The notes under the pieces: generated by a model
Told to the model about the DNA's origin: nothing
Database searches by the model: none
What the model saw: only the letters and a program-made list of their open reading frames with translations
NCBI GenBank assembly: GCA_023023105.1
Contig: CP083824.1
Span: 2,976,001-3,040,000, forward strand
From: Enterobacter ludwigii
GTDB lineage: Bacteria; Pseudomonadota; Gammaproteobacteria; Enterobacterales; Enterobacteriaceae
Length of the DNA: 64,000 nt
Direction of reading: 5' to 3'
Part shown: positions 29,624 through 39,757 of the stretch, in pieces
Position numbering within the stretch: the stretch's first letter is position 1
How the letters are laid out: each line of letters begins with the position of its first letter
Translations under genes and position numbers: made by a program

Positions 29624-32600
29624 ATGAATAAACAATACCAGCGGGTTTTGGTTACCACCCCACATCCTTTATTACGACTTGTCTGTCTGGGCCTGGTCAC
29701 CTTTATCTTTACCTTATTTTCGCTTGAGCTAACTCGCTTCGGTACTCTGCTGGCGCCGCTCTGGTTTCCCACCGCCATCATGGTGGTGGCGTTTTACCGC
29801 CATGCAGGAAAAATGTGGCCGGGGATTGCTCTGGCCTGTTCGTTTGGCAATATTCTGGCTTCATGGATGTTGTTTTCGTGGGGGGCGACAAGCTTCATCT
29901 ACCCCTCAATCAACGTGATTGAGGCTGTGATTGGCGCGTTGCTACTGCGCAAATTGCTCCCGTGGTATAACCCGCTGCAAAATCTGAATGACTGGATCCG
30001 TCTGGCCATTGGCAGCGCGCTGGTGCCACCACTGGTGGGCGGTGTTCTGGTCTATTGTCTGATCCCTACTCCAGAACCACTGCGTAATTTCCTCGTCTGG
30101 GTCTTGTCTGAAGCCATCGGTGCGCTGGCGCTGGTGCCGTTAGGATTGCTTTTTAAACCGCATTATCTGCTGCGCCATCGTGACCCGAGATTGCTGCTTG
30201 AAACGCTGACCACCATGGCGGTGACGTTAGTCCTCAGTTGGGCAGCCATTATCTGGCTGCCGTGGCCCTTTACCTGCGTTATCGTTCTGCTTATGTGGAG
30301 TGCCGTGCGCCTGCCGCGAATGGAAGCGTTCATGGTGTTTCTGGTCACCGTTATGGTGGTTTCCCTGATGATCGCCCGCAACCCTCTGGCGTTGACCACT
30401 CAACATACTAACGCCATGTTGAATGCGCCGTGGCTACCGTTCCTGATGCTGCTCCTGCCTGCCAACGTAATGACCATGGTGATGTATGCTTTCCGCGCAG
30501 AACGCAAACACATTACCGAGAGCGAGGAGCGTTTTCGTAACGCGATGGAGTATTCCGCTATCGGGATGGCGCTGGTCAGCATTGAGGGTAAATGGCTTCA
30601 GGCCAACAAGGCACTGTGCAACTTTCTCGGTTACAGCCAGAGTGAGCTCCAGTCGCTCACCTTCCAGCAGTTAACCTGGCCGGAAGATTTGCATACCGAC
30701 CTGAAACAACTGGAGCAACTGGTCAACGGAGAGATTAATACCTACACCCTTGAGAAGCGCTACTACACGCGCAATGGAGAGGTGGTCTGGGCGCTTCTTG
30801 CTGTCTCTGTCGTGCGCCATACCGACGGTTCACCCCTCTATTTTATCGCGCAGATCGAAGATATTAACGACCTGAAACAGACCGAATGGGTCAACAAACG
30901 TCTGATGGAGCGTATTACGCTTGCCAACGAAGCGGGGGGGATCGGCATCTGGGAGTGGGATCTGGAGCCAGACATTATCAGCTGGGATAAGCGAATGTTC
31001 GAGCTGTATGAAATACCGCCGCACATCAAGCCCACCTGGCAACTCTGGCATGAAGCGATGCTGCCTGAGGATCGCGCGCATGCAGAAAAGGTGCTGCGGG
31101 ACTCTCTGATCGCCCGTTTGCCGTTTAAGCTTGAATTCCGCATCCGCGTGAAGGAAGGCGTGCGACATATCCGCTCTCTGGCGAACCGGGTGCTGAACAA
31201 GCAGGGCGAAGTCGAACGCCTGCTCGGTATCAACATGGACATGACCGAAGTTAAGCAACTCAACGAGGCCCTGTTCCAGGAAAAAGAGCGTCTGCACATA
31301 ACCCTCGACTCCATCGGCGAAGCGGTGCTGTGCACCGATATCAACATGAATGTCACCTTCATGAACCCGGTTGCCGAGAAAATGAGTGGCTGGCTGCAGA
31401 CCGAAGCTATCGGTCAGCCCATCCTGCGGGTGCTGCATATTACCTTTGGTGAAAAAGGGCCGCTGATGGAGAACATTCATAGCGGTGATATGTCCCGTTC
31501 CGATATCGATCAGGACGTGGTCCTGAACTGCCGCACCGGCGGTAATTTTGATATTCATTACAGCATTACGCCGCTCAGCACACTGGACGGACAAAACATT
31601 GGCTCGGTTATCGTGATTCAGGATGTGACAGAGTCGCGCAAAATGTTGCGCCAGTTGAGTTACAGCGCCTCCCACGATGCCCTGACCCACCTGGCAAACC
31701 GGGTTAGCTTTGAAAATCATCTCAAACGGCTCTTGCAGACCGTTCGCGAAACGCGCCAGCGTCATGCTCTGGTCTTTATCGATCTTGATCGTTTCAAAGC
31801 GGTCAACGATACGGCAGGCCATGCCGCAGGTGATGCCCTGCTCAGGGAGCTCTCTTCATTAATGTTGACCATGCTTCGCTCGAGTGATGTGCTGGCGCGT
31901 CTGGGCGGGGACGAATTCGGTTTGCTGTTGCCGGACTGCAACATAGAGAGCGCACGTTATATCGCCAGCCGCCTGATCCATACCATCAATGGCTATCACT
32001 TTATGTGGGAAGGACGCCTGCACAGAATTGGTGCCAGCGCAGGTATCACGTTGATTGATGAAAATAATCATCAGGCATCGGAGATCATGTCACAGGCTGA
32101 TATCGCCTGTTATGCCTCGAAAAACAGTGGGCGCGGCATCGTCACGGTTTACGAACCTCAGCAGGAGCGGGACCACAGCGCACGCAGCATGATGTCACTG
32201 GATGAACAGTGGCACATGATTAAAGACAATCATCTGATGATGATAGCCCGCAGTGTCGCCTCGCCACGCATACCGGAAAGCTGTAACTTCTGGCTCATTT
32301 CGTTACGCCTGTGGACCAGCCAGGGCGAAGTACAGGAAGAACACGCCTTCCGATCTGGCCTGGCGGAGCCTGAGCTGTTGCACGCTCTCGACAGACGGAT
32401 CTTTAGTGAGTTTTTCCGTACCTCTGCCGCACAGGTCGCCAGTAAAGGTATGGGCGTTGCACTGCCGCTTTCTGAAGCCGGTTTGGCCAGCGTGACGCTG
32501 GTCGATGAACTTCTCGACCTGCTGGATAAAAGCCCACTGCCGGGCCGTCTTCTGCATCTGATCATCCCTGCCGATGTGGTGTGCAACCCAGATGAAAACC

Positions 32601-32953
32601 TGCAACGGGGGCTGCAAAAGCTTCGTCAGGCGGGTTGTCGCGTGATTTTCAGTCAGGTGGGGCGTGACATGAACGTCTTTACCCACCTGAGCGCGAATAT
32701 GGCCGACTATCTAATGCTGGATGCGGAAGTGGTAACCAATGTTTATGGCAACCTGATGGATGAAATGATGGTGACTATCATCCAGGGCCATGCCCAGCGC
32801 CTGGGGATGAAAACCATCGCGGGTCCCTGTAATCAGCCGATCATGATGGATACACTCTCTGGCATCGGGCTCGATTTTATTTATGGTGACACGATTGCCG
32901 AGCCACAGCCGCTGGATCTACTTCTCAATACCAGTTATTTCGCTATCAACTGA
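29624..32953 (+). CDS. dgcE: diguanylate cyclase DgcE (YegE)
   Basis: A large membrane signalling protein that makes cyclic di-GMP; in E. coli it feeds curli and cellulose control. Start 29624 (MNKQYQRVL) aligns with E. coli; an ATG at 29600 would add eight residues. In order: an N-terminal MASE1-type membrane sensor to about residue 300, three PAS domains (about 300-690), a GGDEF domain with intact RLGGDEF near 760 and the RxxD inhibitory site (RSSD) just upstream, then a C-terminal EAL-like domain without the EAL signature. The cyclase should be active and the phosphodiesterase not. Confidence 0.94.
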   Translation: MNKQYQRVLVTTPHPLLRLVCLGLVTFIFTLFSLELTRFGTLLAPLWFPTAIMVVAFYRHAGKMWPGIALACSFGNILASWMLFSWGATSFIYPSINVIEAVIGALLLRKLLPWYNPLQNLNDWIRLAIGSALVPPLVGGVLVYCLIPTPEPLRNFLVWVLSEAIGALALVPLGLLFKPHYLLRHRDPRLLLETLTTMAVTLVLSWAAIIWLPWPFTCVIVLLMWSAVRLPRMEAFMVFLVTVMVVSLMIARNPLALTTQHTNAMLNAPWLPFLMLLLPANVMTMVMYAFRAERKHITESEERFRNAMEYSAIGMALVSIEGKWLQANKALCNFLGYSQSELQSLTFQQLTWPEDLHTDLKQLEQLVNGEINTYTLEKRYYTRNGEVVWALLAVSVVRHTDGSPLYFIAQIEDINDLKQTEWVNKRLMERITLANEAGGIGIWEWDLEPDIISWDKRMFELYEIPPHIKPTWQLWHEAMLPEDRAHAEKVLRDSLIARLPFKLEFRIRVKEGVRHIRSLANRVLNKQGEVERLLGINMDMTEVKQLNEALFQEKERLHITLDSIGEAVLCTDINMNVTFMNPVAEKMSGWLQTEAIGQPILRVLHITFGEKGPLMENIHSGDMSRSDIDQDVVLNCRTGGNFDIHYSITPLSTLDGQNIGSVIVIQDVTESRKMLRQLSYSASHDALTHLANRVSFENHLKRLLQTVRETRQRHALVFIDLDRFKAVNDTAGHAAGDALLRELSSLMLTMLRSSDVLARLGGDEFGLLLPDCNIESARYIASRLIHTINGYHFMWEGRLHRIGASAGITLIDENNHQASEIMSQADIACYASKNSGRGIVTVYEPQQERDHSARSMMSLDEQWHMIKDNHLMMIARSVASPRIPESCNFWLISLRLWTSQGEVQEEHAFRSGLAEPELLHALDRRIFSEFFRTSAAQVASKGMGVALPLSEAGLASVTLVDELLDLLDKSPLPGRLLHLIIPADVVCNPDENLQRGLQKLRQAGCRVIFSQVGRDMNVFTHLSANMADYLMLDAEVVTNVYGNLMDEMMVTIIQGHAQRLGMKTIAGPCNQPIMMDTLSGIGLDFIYGDTIAEPQPLDLLLNTSYFAIN

Positions 32954-33790
32954 CGGCGCCCAGCCGTCGGTATACCAGATGTGCAGCAGCGCGTAAGAAC
33001 GCCAGGGCTGCCAGCGCTGAGCATAGCGACGAATTTGCGCTGGCGTCATCCCGGCAAAGCGTTGCTTAATCAGATAATCATCCGGCAGAAAAACATCCTT
33101 CGCCTGCCAGCCGCGCAGAGCCAGATAGTTTGCCGTCCAGCGCCCTATTCCAGGCCGCTGTTGCAAGGCCTTCATGCCTGCCTCAACATCCTCAGGTGGC
33201 GTCAGCGGAAACGTGCCTTCAATGACCGATTGCGCCAGATGAATCAACGACTCAGCGCGTTTGACCGGCATCCCGAGCGCTTTCAGCGCCAGCGGGTCCG
33301 TTGCGGCCAGCGCTTGTGGTGTGGGGAAGCAGAGATACCCCGGACAATCCGCGATCGGTTCGCCGCACAGCGCCACCACGCGCGAGGCCAGTTTCGCCGC
33401 CATCGCCACGCTCACCAGTTGCCCGAGAATCGCCCGCACGCCCTGTTCGTACGCGTCCATCGCCCCAGGCAAACGCAAGCCTGGCCGTGCAACGCCGAGA
33501 TCGCCAAGCGTCTTGTGAATTTCATGCGGATCGCAGGCCAGATCGAACAGACGCCCAATACGTTCAAGACAGGTTTGCGCAACCGGGATTAACCCGGGGC
33601 TCAGCGTCACCTGTAGCGTGTGGGTCAGGTTATCCGGTGTGACGCGAAAGATCCCCTGGTGCCCCTCAAAGGCGAAACTGCGCTCGTAATAGTGTTCAGT
33701 GACGGTCTCAACGCCCTCTACCGCACGCGCGCCAAGAAAGCCAAACATCCATTGCCAGTCGTAAGGGGGTTGCCAGGTCAGGGTATACAT
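32918..33790 (-). CDS. alkA: DNA-3-methyladenine glycosylase II AlkA
   Basis: Removes alkylated bases as part of the adaptive response. Start 33790 (MYTLTWQPPYDW) matches E. coli; the longer frame to 33877 is not conserved. The 290-residue protein has the N-terminal beta domain, the helix-hairpin-helix LQQRPGIGRWTANYLALRGW and the catalytic Asp in FLPDDYLIKQ. Its 3' end overlaps the dgcE 3' end by 36 bp (convergent). I do not see a clear Ada box. Confidence 0.93.
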   Translation of the reverse strand: MYTLTWQPPYDWQWMFGFLGARAVEGVETVTEHYYERSFAFEGHQGIFRVTPDNLTHTLQVTLSPGLIPVAQTCLERIGRLFDLACDPHEIHKTLGDLGVARPGLRLPGAMDAYEQGVRAILGQLVSVAMAAKLASRVVALCGEPIADCPGYLCFPTPQALAATDPLALKALGMPVKRAESLIHLAQSVIEGTFPLTPPEDVEAGMKALQQRPGIGRWTANYLALRGWQAKDVFLPDDYLIKQRFAGMTPAQIRRYAQRWQPWRSYALLHIWYTDGWAPSVDSEITGIEK

Positions 33791-33920
33791 TGTCGCTCCT
33801 TTTTTGTTCCCCTCAGCATAAACCGAAAGACCTTGTTTCGCCTTGCTTTCATATTCCTGTTGTCGCGATGCAGACATTTCGTTAAAGTCTCGCCCCTTCT
33901 CACTGGCATGGGGATTATTC

Positions 33921-35273
33921 GTGTTTATTGGATTTGATTACGGTACGGCAAACTGCTCGGTTGCAATTATGCAGGACGGACAGCCACAGCTCCTGAAAAT
34001 GGAAAAAGAGAGTACGCTGCTGCCCTCAATGCTCTGCGCACCTACCCGCGAAGCGGTCAGCGAATGGCTGTTCCGCCATCATCAGGTTCCGGCCACCGCG
34101 TCGGAGACTCAGGCATTGCTGCGCCGCGCGGTCAGTTTTAACCGCGAGGAAGATATCGACGTTACGCCTTCCAGCGTGCAGTTCGGCCTCTCTTCGCTCG
34201 GGCACTACATCGAAGATCCCGAAGAGGTTTACTTCGTTAAATCACCAAAATCCTTCCTGGGTGCCAGCGGTCTGAAGCCACAGCAGGTGGCGATGTTTGA
34301 AGATCTGGTCTGCGCCATGATGCTGCACATTCGCAATCAGGCGCAAACCCAGGTGTCGCAAGCGATCGCCCAGGCGGTGATTGGCCGTCCGATCAACTTC
34401 CAGGGTCTGGGGGGAGATGACGCTAACCAGCAGGCGCAGGGTATCCTTGAACGTGCGGCGCACCGTGCAGGCTTCCGTGACGTGGTGTTCCAGTATGAGC
34501 CCGTTGCGGCGGGACTGGATTTTGAAGCCACACTGACGGAAGAGAAACGCGTATTAGTCGTGGATATCGGCGGCGGTACGACGGACTGCTCGCTGCTGCT
34601 GATGGGGCCACAATGGCATAACCGTCGCGACCGCGAAAACAGCTTGCTGGGGCACAGTGGCTGCCGTATCGGCGGTAACGATCTCGATATTGCCCTGGCG
34701 TTCAAGAGCCTGATGCCACTGCTCGGCATGGGCGGACAAACTGAAAAAGGTATCGCTCTGCCAATCCTGCCATGGTGGAACGCTATCGCGATTAACGACG
34801 TCCCGGCGCAGAGTGATTTTTACAGCACTGCAAATGGCCGTTTCCTGAACGACCTGGTACGCGACGCGCAGGACGCCGAAAAAGTCGCCCTGCTGTATAA
34901 AGTGTGGCGTCAGCGTCTTAGCTATCGCGTGGTACGTACCGCAGAAGAGAGCAAAATCGCCCTTTCCGACCGCGCTGAGCATGCGGTCTCCTTGCCGTTT
35001 ATCAGCGACGATCTGGCCACTGCGATTTCTCAGGACGGGCTGGAGGCTGCGCTCGCGCAGCCGCTGCAGCGTATTCTGGAGCAGGTGCAGCTGGCGCTGG
35101 AAAACGGCAAAGAGAAACCGGACGTTATCTATCTGACCGGGGGGAGCGCGCGTTCACCGCTGATCAAAAAAGCGCTGGCGGAACAGCTGCCGGGCATTCC
35201 GATTGCGGGTGGCGATGACTTTGGTTCCGTTACCGCCGGTCTGGCGCGCTGGGCGCAGGTGATGTTTAGCTAG
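33921..35273 (+). CDS. yegD: Hsp70-family chaperone-like protein YegD
   Basis: A 450-residue actin-like ATPase of the Hsp70 group without a substrate-binding domain. The GTG start at 33921 (VFIGFDYGTANCSVAI) aligns with E. coli YegD. ATPase motifs: GFDYGTANCS (phosphate 1), VVDIGGGTTDCSLL (phosphate 2) and YLTGGSARSPLI (adenosine). The cellular role is unknown. It is divergent from alkA. The E. coli genes yegI-yegL that follow it are absent here; mdtA comes directly after. Confidence 0.92.
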   Translation: MFIGFDYGTANCSVAIMQDGQPQLLKMEKESTLLPSMLCAPTREAVSEWLFRHHQVPATASETQALLRRAVSFNREEDIDVTPSSVQFGLSSLGHYIEDPEEVYFVKSPKSFLGASGLKPQQVAMFEDLVCAMMLHIRNQAQTQVSQAIAQAVIGRPINFQGLGGDDANQQAQGILERAAHRAGFRDVVFQYEPVAAGLDFEATLTEEKRVLVVDIGGGTTDCSLLLMGPQWHNRRDRENSLLGHSGCRIGGNDLDIALAFKSLMPLLGMGGQTEKGIALPILPWWNAIAINDVPAQSDFYSTANGRFLNDLVRDAQDAEKVALLYKVWRQRLSYRVVRTAEESKIALSDRAEHAVSLPFISDDLATAISQDGLEAALAQPLQRILEQVQLALENGKEKPDVIYLTGGSARSPLIKKALAEQLPGIPIAGGDDFGSVTAGLARWAQVMFS

Positions 35274-35282
35274 TCTCATTGT

Positions 35283-35310
35283 GCCGGGTGGCGTATCCGC
35301 TCCACCCGGC
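35283..35310. repeat. REP-like hairpin after yegD
   Basis: A perfect 9-bp stem, GCCGGGTGG and CCACCCGGC, with a 10-base loop 10 bp after the yegD stop. The plus strand continues TAAAAAG without a T-run, so it is REP-like and may block 3' decay rather than terminate. Confidence 0.65.
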
Positions 35311-35354
35311 TAAAAAGAGCACCATACTCAGACCATTCCTGACAGTCTTCCATA

Positions 35355-35372
35355 TTTCCTCCATTTTTCCGC
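35355..35372 (+). promoter_or_regulatory. candidate BaeR box upstream of mdtA
   Basis: TTTCCTCCATTTTTCCGC resembles the BaeR site described for E. coli mdtA (TTTTTCTCCATDATTGGC), sharing the CTCCAT core. It lies about 60-80 bp upstream of the mdtA start, as expected for BaeSR control of its own operon. Confidence 0.45.
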
Positions 35373-35432
35373 TGTGTTACCTGACTAAACTAGTATCATT
35401 CCCCGAAGTATTCAGGATGAGAACGTATAACG

Positions 35433-36635
35433 ATGAAAGGCCGTAATAAATCCCGCTGGGCAATCGCCGCTGGCATCATTGTGGTGGTTCTTGCCGCCGC
35501 CTGGTACTGGCACAGTCAATCCGCAAACTCCGCAGCACCCGCGGGTGCCACCAGCCAGCCACAGCGCCCGACGGGCGGAGGGCGTCACGGTATGCGCGGC
35601 GGTGCGCTGGCACCTGTACAGGCAGCTACGGCAGTGAATAAAGCCGTTCCGCGCTATCTTACAGGTCTTGGGACGATTACCGCCGCCAACACCGTAACAG
35701 TACGCAGTCGCGTCGACGGCCAGCTGATGGCCATTCACTTCCAGGAAGGTCAGCAGGTCAAAGCGGGCGATCTGTTGGCGGAAATCGACCCGAGCCAGTT
35801 CAAGGTGGCGCTGGCCCAGGCGCAGGGACAGCTCGCAAAGGACAACGCCACGCTCGCCAATGCCCGGCGCGATTTAGCGCGTTACCAGCAGCTGGTCAAA
35901 ACCAACCTGGTATCGCGGCAGGAGCTGGACACCCAGCAGTCGCTGGTCAGCGAAACGCAGGGCACCACTAAAGCCGATGAAGCTGCCGTCGCCAGTGCAC
36001 AGCTGCAGCTGGACTGGAGCCGCATCACCGCGCCGATTGACGGGCGCGTGGGCCTGAAGCAGGTCGATATCGGTAACCAAATCTCAAGTGGCGACACCAC
36101 GGGCATCGTAGTGATCACCCAAACCCACCCGATTGATTTAGTCTTTACCCTGCCGGAAAGCGACATTGCGACCGTGGTGCAGGCGCAAAAAGCCGGTAAA
36201 GGCCTGGTGGTGGAAGCCTGGGACCGTACCAACAAGCAGAAACTCAGCGAAGGTTCCCTGCTCAGTCTGGACAACCAGATCGATACCACCACCGGCACCA
36301 TCAAGCTCAAAGCACGGTTTAATAATCAGGACGACGCCCTCTTCCCGAACCAGTTCGTCAATGCGCGCATGCTGGTTGCGACCGAAGAAAACGCGGTGGT
36401 GATCCCATCGGCGGCACTGCAGATGGGTAATGAAGGGAACTTTGTCTGGGTACTGAACAGCGACAATAAAGTCAGTAAACATCTGGTGAAAACCGGGATT
36501 CAGGACAGCCAGATGGTGGTCATCAGCGCCGGACTTTCCGCGGGCGACCGCGTGGTCACCGACGGCATTGACCGTCTGACCGAAGGGGCGAAAGTGGAAG
36601 TGGTTGAGCCTGCGAAACAAGGGGAGAAAGCCTGA
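35433..36635 (+). CDS. mdtA: RND efflux periplasmic adaptor MdtA
   Basis: The membrane-fusion adaptor of the MdtABC-TolC pump (novobiocin, bile salts). The 400-residue protein has an N-terminal hydrophobic anchor ([17 protein letters not shown]) and no lipobox. The biotinyl-lipoyl-like halves flank a coiled hairpin at about 110-180 ([21 protein letters not shown]), and the beta-barrel part includes [14 protein letters not shown]. Its last base overlaps the mdtB start. Confidence 0.95.
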   Translation: MKGRNKSRWAIAAGIIVVVLAAAWYWHSQSANSAAPAGATSQPQRPTGGGRHGMRGGALAPVQAATAVNKAVPRYLTGLGTITAANTVTVRSRVDGQLMAIHFQEGQQVKAGDLLAEIDPSQFKVALAQAQGQLAKDNATLANARRDLARYQQLVKTNLVSRQELDTQQSLVSETQGTTKADEAAVASAQLQLDWSRITAPIDGRVGLKQVDIGNQISSGDTTGIVVITQTHPIDLVFTLPESDIATVVQAQKAGKGLVVEAWDRTNKQKLSEGSLLSLDNQIDTTTGTIKLKARFNNQDDALFPNQFVNARMLVATEENAVVIPSAALQMGNEGNFVWVLNSDNKVSKHLVKTGIQDSQMVVISAGLSAGDRVVTDGIDRLTEGAKVEVVEPAKQGEKA

Positions 36636-39600
36636 TGCAGGTCATGCCTCCAGACTCGACAGGTGGGCCGTCACGCCTGTTCATTTTACGTCCCGTCGCT
36701 ACCACGCTGCTGATGGTGGCAATTCTGCTGGCCGGGATTATCGGCTATCGCTTTCTGCCCGTTTCGGCGCTCCCGGAAGTGGATTACCCCACCATTCAGG
36801 TGGTAACGCTTTATCCTGGCGCCAGCCCGGACGTGGTGACGTCAGCCATTACCGCGCCGCTGGAGCGTCAGTTCGGTCAAATGTCTGGCCTGAAGCAGAT
36901 GTCCTCCCAGAGTTCCGGTGGCGCATCCGTCGTGACGCTCCAGTTCCAACTGACGCTGTCACTGGATGTCGCCGAGCAGGAGGTACAGGCCGCCATCAAC
37001 GCGGCCACCAACCTGCTGCCGTCAGACCTGCCTAATCCACCGGTCTACAGCAAAGTGAACCCGGCGGATCCGCCGATCATGACGCTGGCCGTGACCTCCT
37101 CCGCCATGCCGATGACGCAGGTGGAAGATATGGTCGAAACCCGCGTGGCGCAGAAGATTTCTCAGGTTTCCGGCGTTGGCCTCGTCACGCTGGCGGGCGG
37201 GCAACGCCCGGCGGTACGCGTGAAGCTCAACGCCCAGGCGATTGCCGCTCTGGGGTTGACCAGCGAAACCATTCGCAGCGCCATCAGCAATGCTAACGTC
37301 AACTCGGCGAAGGGCTCGCTGGACGGACCAACCCGTGCCGTTACGCTCTCCGCGAACGACCAGATGCAGTCCGCCGATGAATACCGTCAGCTGATTATCG
37401 CCTACCAGAACGGTGCGCCGGTGCGTCTGGGTGATGTGGCGACCGTCGAACAAGGAGCGGAAAACAGCTGGCTGGGTGCCTGGGCCAACAAACAGCAGGC
37501 GATCGTGATGAACGTCCAGCGTCAGCCGGGCGCAAACATCATTGAAACCGCAGACAGCATTCGCACCATGCTGCCACAGCTGATCGAAAGCCTGCCGAAA
37601 TCGGTCAGCGTGAAGGTGCTTTCCGACCGTACCACGAATATTCGCGCGTCGGTCACCGACACCCAGTTCGAGCTGATGCTGGCGATTGCGCTGGTGGTGA
37701 TGATTATCTATCTGTTCCTGCGCAACGTTCCGGCAACCATCATTCCCGCCGTCGCCGTCCCGCTCTCGCTGGTGGGGACGTTTGCGGTGATGGTGTTCCT
37801 CGATTTCTCAATCAATAACCTGACGCTGATGGCGCTCACCATCGCCACCGGGTTCGTGGTGGATGATGCCATCGTGGTTATCGAGAACATCTCGCGCTAT
37901 ATCGAGAAAGGGGAAAAACCGCTGGCGGCCGCGCTAAAAGGTGCGGGTGAGATCGGCTTTACCATTATCTCGTTGACCTTCTCGCTGATTGCGGTGCTGA
38001 TCCCGCTGCTGTTTATGGGCGATATCGTCGGCCGTCTGTTCCGCGAGTTTGCCGTGACCCTTGCGGTCGCCATATTGATTTCTGCGGTCGTCTCGCTGAC
38101 GCTGACCCCGATGATGTGCGCCCGCATGCTAAGCCATGAGTCCCTGCGCAAGCAAAACCGTTTCTCCCGCGCCTCCGAACGCATGTTTGAACGTATTATC
38201 GCGGCGTACGGACGTCTGCTGGCGAAAGTGCTCAACCATCCGTGGGCAACGCTCGGCGTGGCACTCGGTACGCTGGCGCTCAGCGTCTTACTGTGGATCG
38301 TGATCCCGAAGGGCTTTTTCCCGGTTCAGGACAACGGCATTATTCAGGGCACGCTTCAGGCACCGCAGTCGGTCTCCTTCGCTAACATGGCCCAGCGGCA
38401 GCAGCAGGTATCTGAGATCATCATGAAAGATCCGGCGGTGGAGAGCCTGACCTCCTATGTCGGCGTGGATGGCACCAACCCCTCTCTGAACAGCGCACGT
38501 CTGCAGATCAACCTTAAGCCATTGAGTCAGCGCGACGATCGCGTAAACGCGGTGATTGAACGTCTGCAAGAGTCCGTGGCGCGCGTGCCTGGCGTGGAAC
38601 TGTATCTGCAGCCGATTCAGGATTTGACCATTGATACCCAGGTCAGCCGCACCCAGTACCAGTTCACGCTGCAGGCCACCACGCTTGATGCCCTCAGCAC
38701 CTGGGTACCGCAGCTGGTGGATAAGCTAAAAACCCTGCCGCAGCTCTCTGACGTCAGCAGCGACTGGCAGGACAAAGGTCTGGCAGCGTATGTGAATGTG
38801 AATCGTGACACCGCCAGCCGTCTGGGCATCACGATGGCAGACGTCGATAACGCGCTGTATAACGCCTTTGGGCAGCGACTGATCTCCACGATTTACACTC
38901 AGGCGAATCAGTATCGCGTGGTGCTGGAGCACAACACCGAGCACACGCCTGGCCTGGCGGGGCTGGACTCGGTACGCCTGACCAGCAAAGACGGGGGAAT
39001 TGTGCCATTAAGCGCCATCTCGACCGTGGAAGAGCGCTATACCCCGCTGTCGATTAACCATCTGGACCAGTTCCCGTCCACCACCATTTCTTTCAACGTA
39101 CCGGATAACTATTCTCTTGGCGAAGCCGTGGAAGCGATTCTGGCCGCAGAGAAAACGCTGAGCTTCCCGTCCGATATTCAGACCCAGTTCCAGGGCAGTA
39201 CGCTGGCGTTTCAGGCGGCGCTCGGCAACACCATCTGGCTGATTGTCGCGGCGGTGGTCGCAATGTATATCGTGCTCGGCGTGCTGTATGAAAGCTTTAT
39301 CCATCCGATCACCATCCTCTCTACCCTGCCGACGGCAGGTGTCGGGGCTCTGCTGGCATTGATGCTGGCGGGTAGCGAGCTGGATGTGATTGCGATTATC
39401 GGCATCATCCTGCTTATCGGGATCGTGAAGAAAAACGCCATTATGATGATCGACTTTGCTCTTGCTGCCGAGCGCGAGCAGGGGATGAACCCGCGCGATG
39501 CGATTTTCCAGGCCTGCCTGCTGCGTTTTCGTCCGATCCTGATGACCACCCTGGCCGCCCTGCTGGGCGCGCTGCCGCTGATGCTCAGTGCCGGCGTCGG

Positions 39601-39757
39601 CGCGGAGCTGCGTCGTCCTCTGGGGATCGGCATGGTCGGCGGTCTGCTGGTGAGCCAGGTGCTGACCCTCTTCACCACGCCGGTGATCTACCTGCTGTTC
39701 GACCGCCTGGCGCTGTGGACCAAAAGCCGCTTCCCGAAACGTGAAGAGGAGGCATAA
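36635..39757 (+). CDS. mdtB: RND efflux transporter MdtB
   Basis: One of two inner-membrane RND subunits that form the MdtB2C heterotrimer. At 1,040 residues it has the E. coli length. The TM4 proton-relay aspartates lie in [17 protein letters not shown] near residue 410, and the TM10 lysine lies in [18 protein letters not shown] near residue 935. Two large periplasmic loops follow TM1 and TM7. It is translationally coupled to mdtA and mdtC. Confidence 0.96.
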   Translation: MQVMPPDSTGGPSRLFILRPVATTLLMVAILLAGIIGYRFLPVSALPEVDYPTIQVVTLYPGASPDVVTSAITAPLERQFGQMSGLKQMSSQSSGGASVVTLQFQLTLSLDVAEQEVQAAINAATNLLPSDLPNPPVYSKVNPADPPIMTLAVTSSAMPMTQVEDMVETRVAQKISQVSGVGLVTLAGGQRPAVRVKLNAQAIAALGLTSETIRSAISNANVNSAKGSLDGPTRAVTLSANDQMQSADEYRQLIIAYQNGAPVRLGDVATVEQGAENSWLGAWANKQQAIVMNVQRQPGANIIETADSIRTMLPQLIESLPKSVSVKVLSDRTTNIRASVTDTQFELMLAIALVVMIIYLFLRNVPATIIPAVAVPLSLVGTFAVMVFLDFSINNLTLMALTIATGFVVDDAIVVIENISRYIEKGEKPLAAALKGAGEIGFTIISLTFSLIAVLIPLLFMGDIVGRLFREFAVTLAVAILISAVVSLTLTPMMCARMLSHESLRKQNRFSRASERMFERIIAAYGRLLAKVLNHPWATLGVALGTLALSVLLWIVIPKGFFPVQDNGIIQGTLQAPQSVSFANMAQRQQQVSEIIMKDPAVESLTSYVGVDGTNPSLNSARLQINLKPLSQRDDRVNAVIERLQESVARVPGVELYLQPIQDLTIDTQVSRTQYQFTLQATTLDALSTWVPQLVDKLKTLPQLSDVSSDWQDKGLAAYVNVNRDTASRLGITMADVDNALYNAFGQRLISTIYTQANQYRVVLEHNTEHTPGLAGLDSVRLTSKDGGIVPLSAISTVEERYTPLSINHLDQFPSTTISFNVPDNYSLGEAVEAILAAEKTLSFPSDIQTQFQGSTLAFQAALGNTIWLIVAAVVAMYIVLGVLYESFIHPITILSTLPTAGVGALLALMLAGSELDVIAIIGIILLIGIVKKNAIMMIDFALAAEREQGMNPRDAIFQACLLRFRPILMTTLAALLGALPLMLSAGVGAELRRPLGIGMVGGLLVSQVLTLFTTPVIYLLFDRLALWTKSRFPKREEEA

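Noticed and set aside
30830..31822. A 330-codon open frame antisense to dgcE
   Set aside because: It is a shadow of the dgcE codons with no ribosome site and no recognisable domain.
35283..35310. The hairpin after yegD as an intrinsic terminator
   Set aside because: The stem is perfect, but no T-run follows on the plus strand; it fits a REP-like element better.
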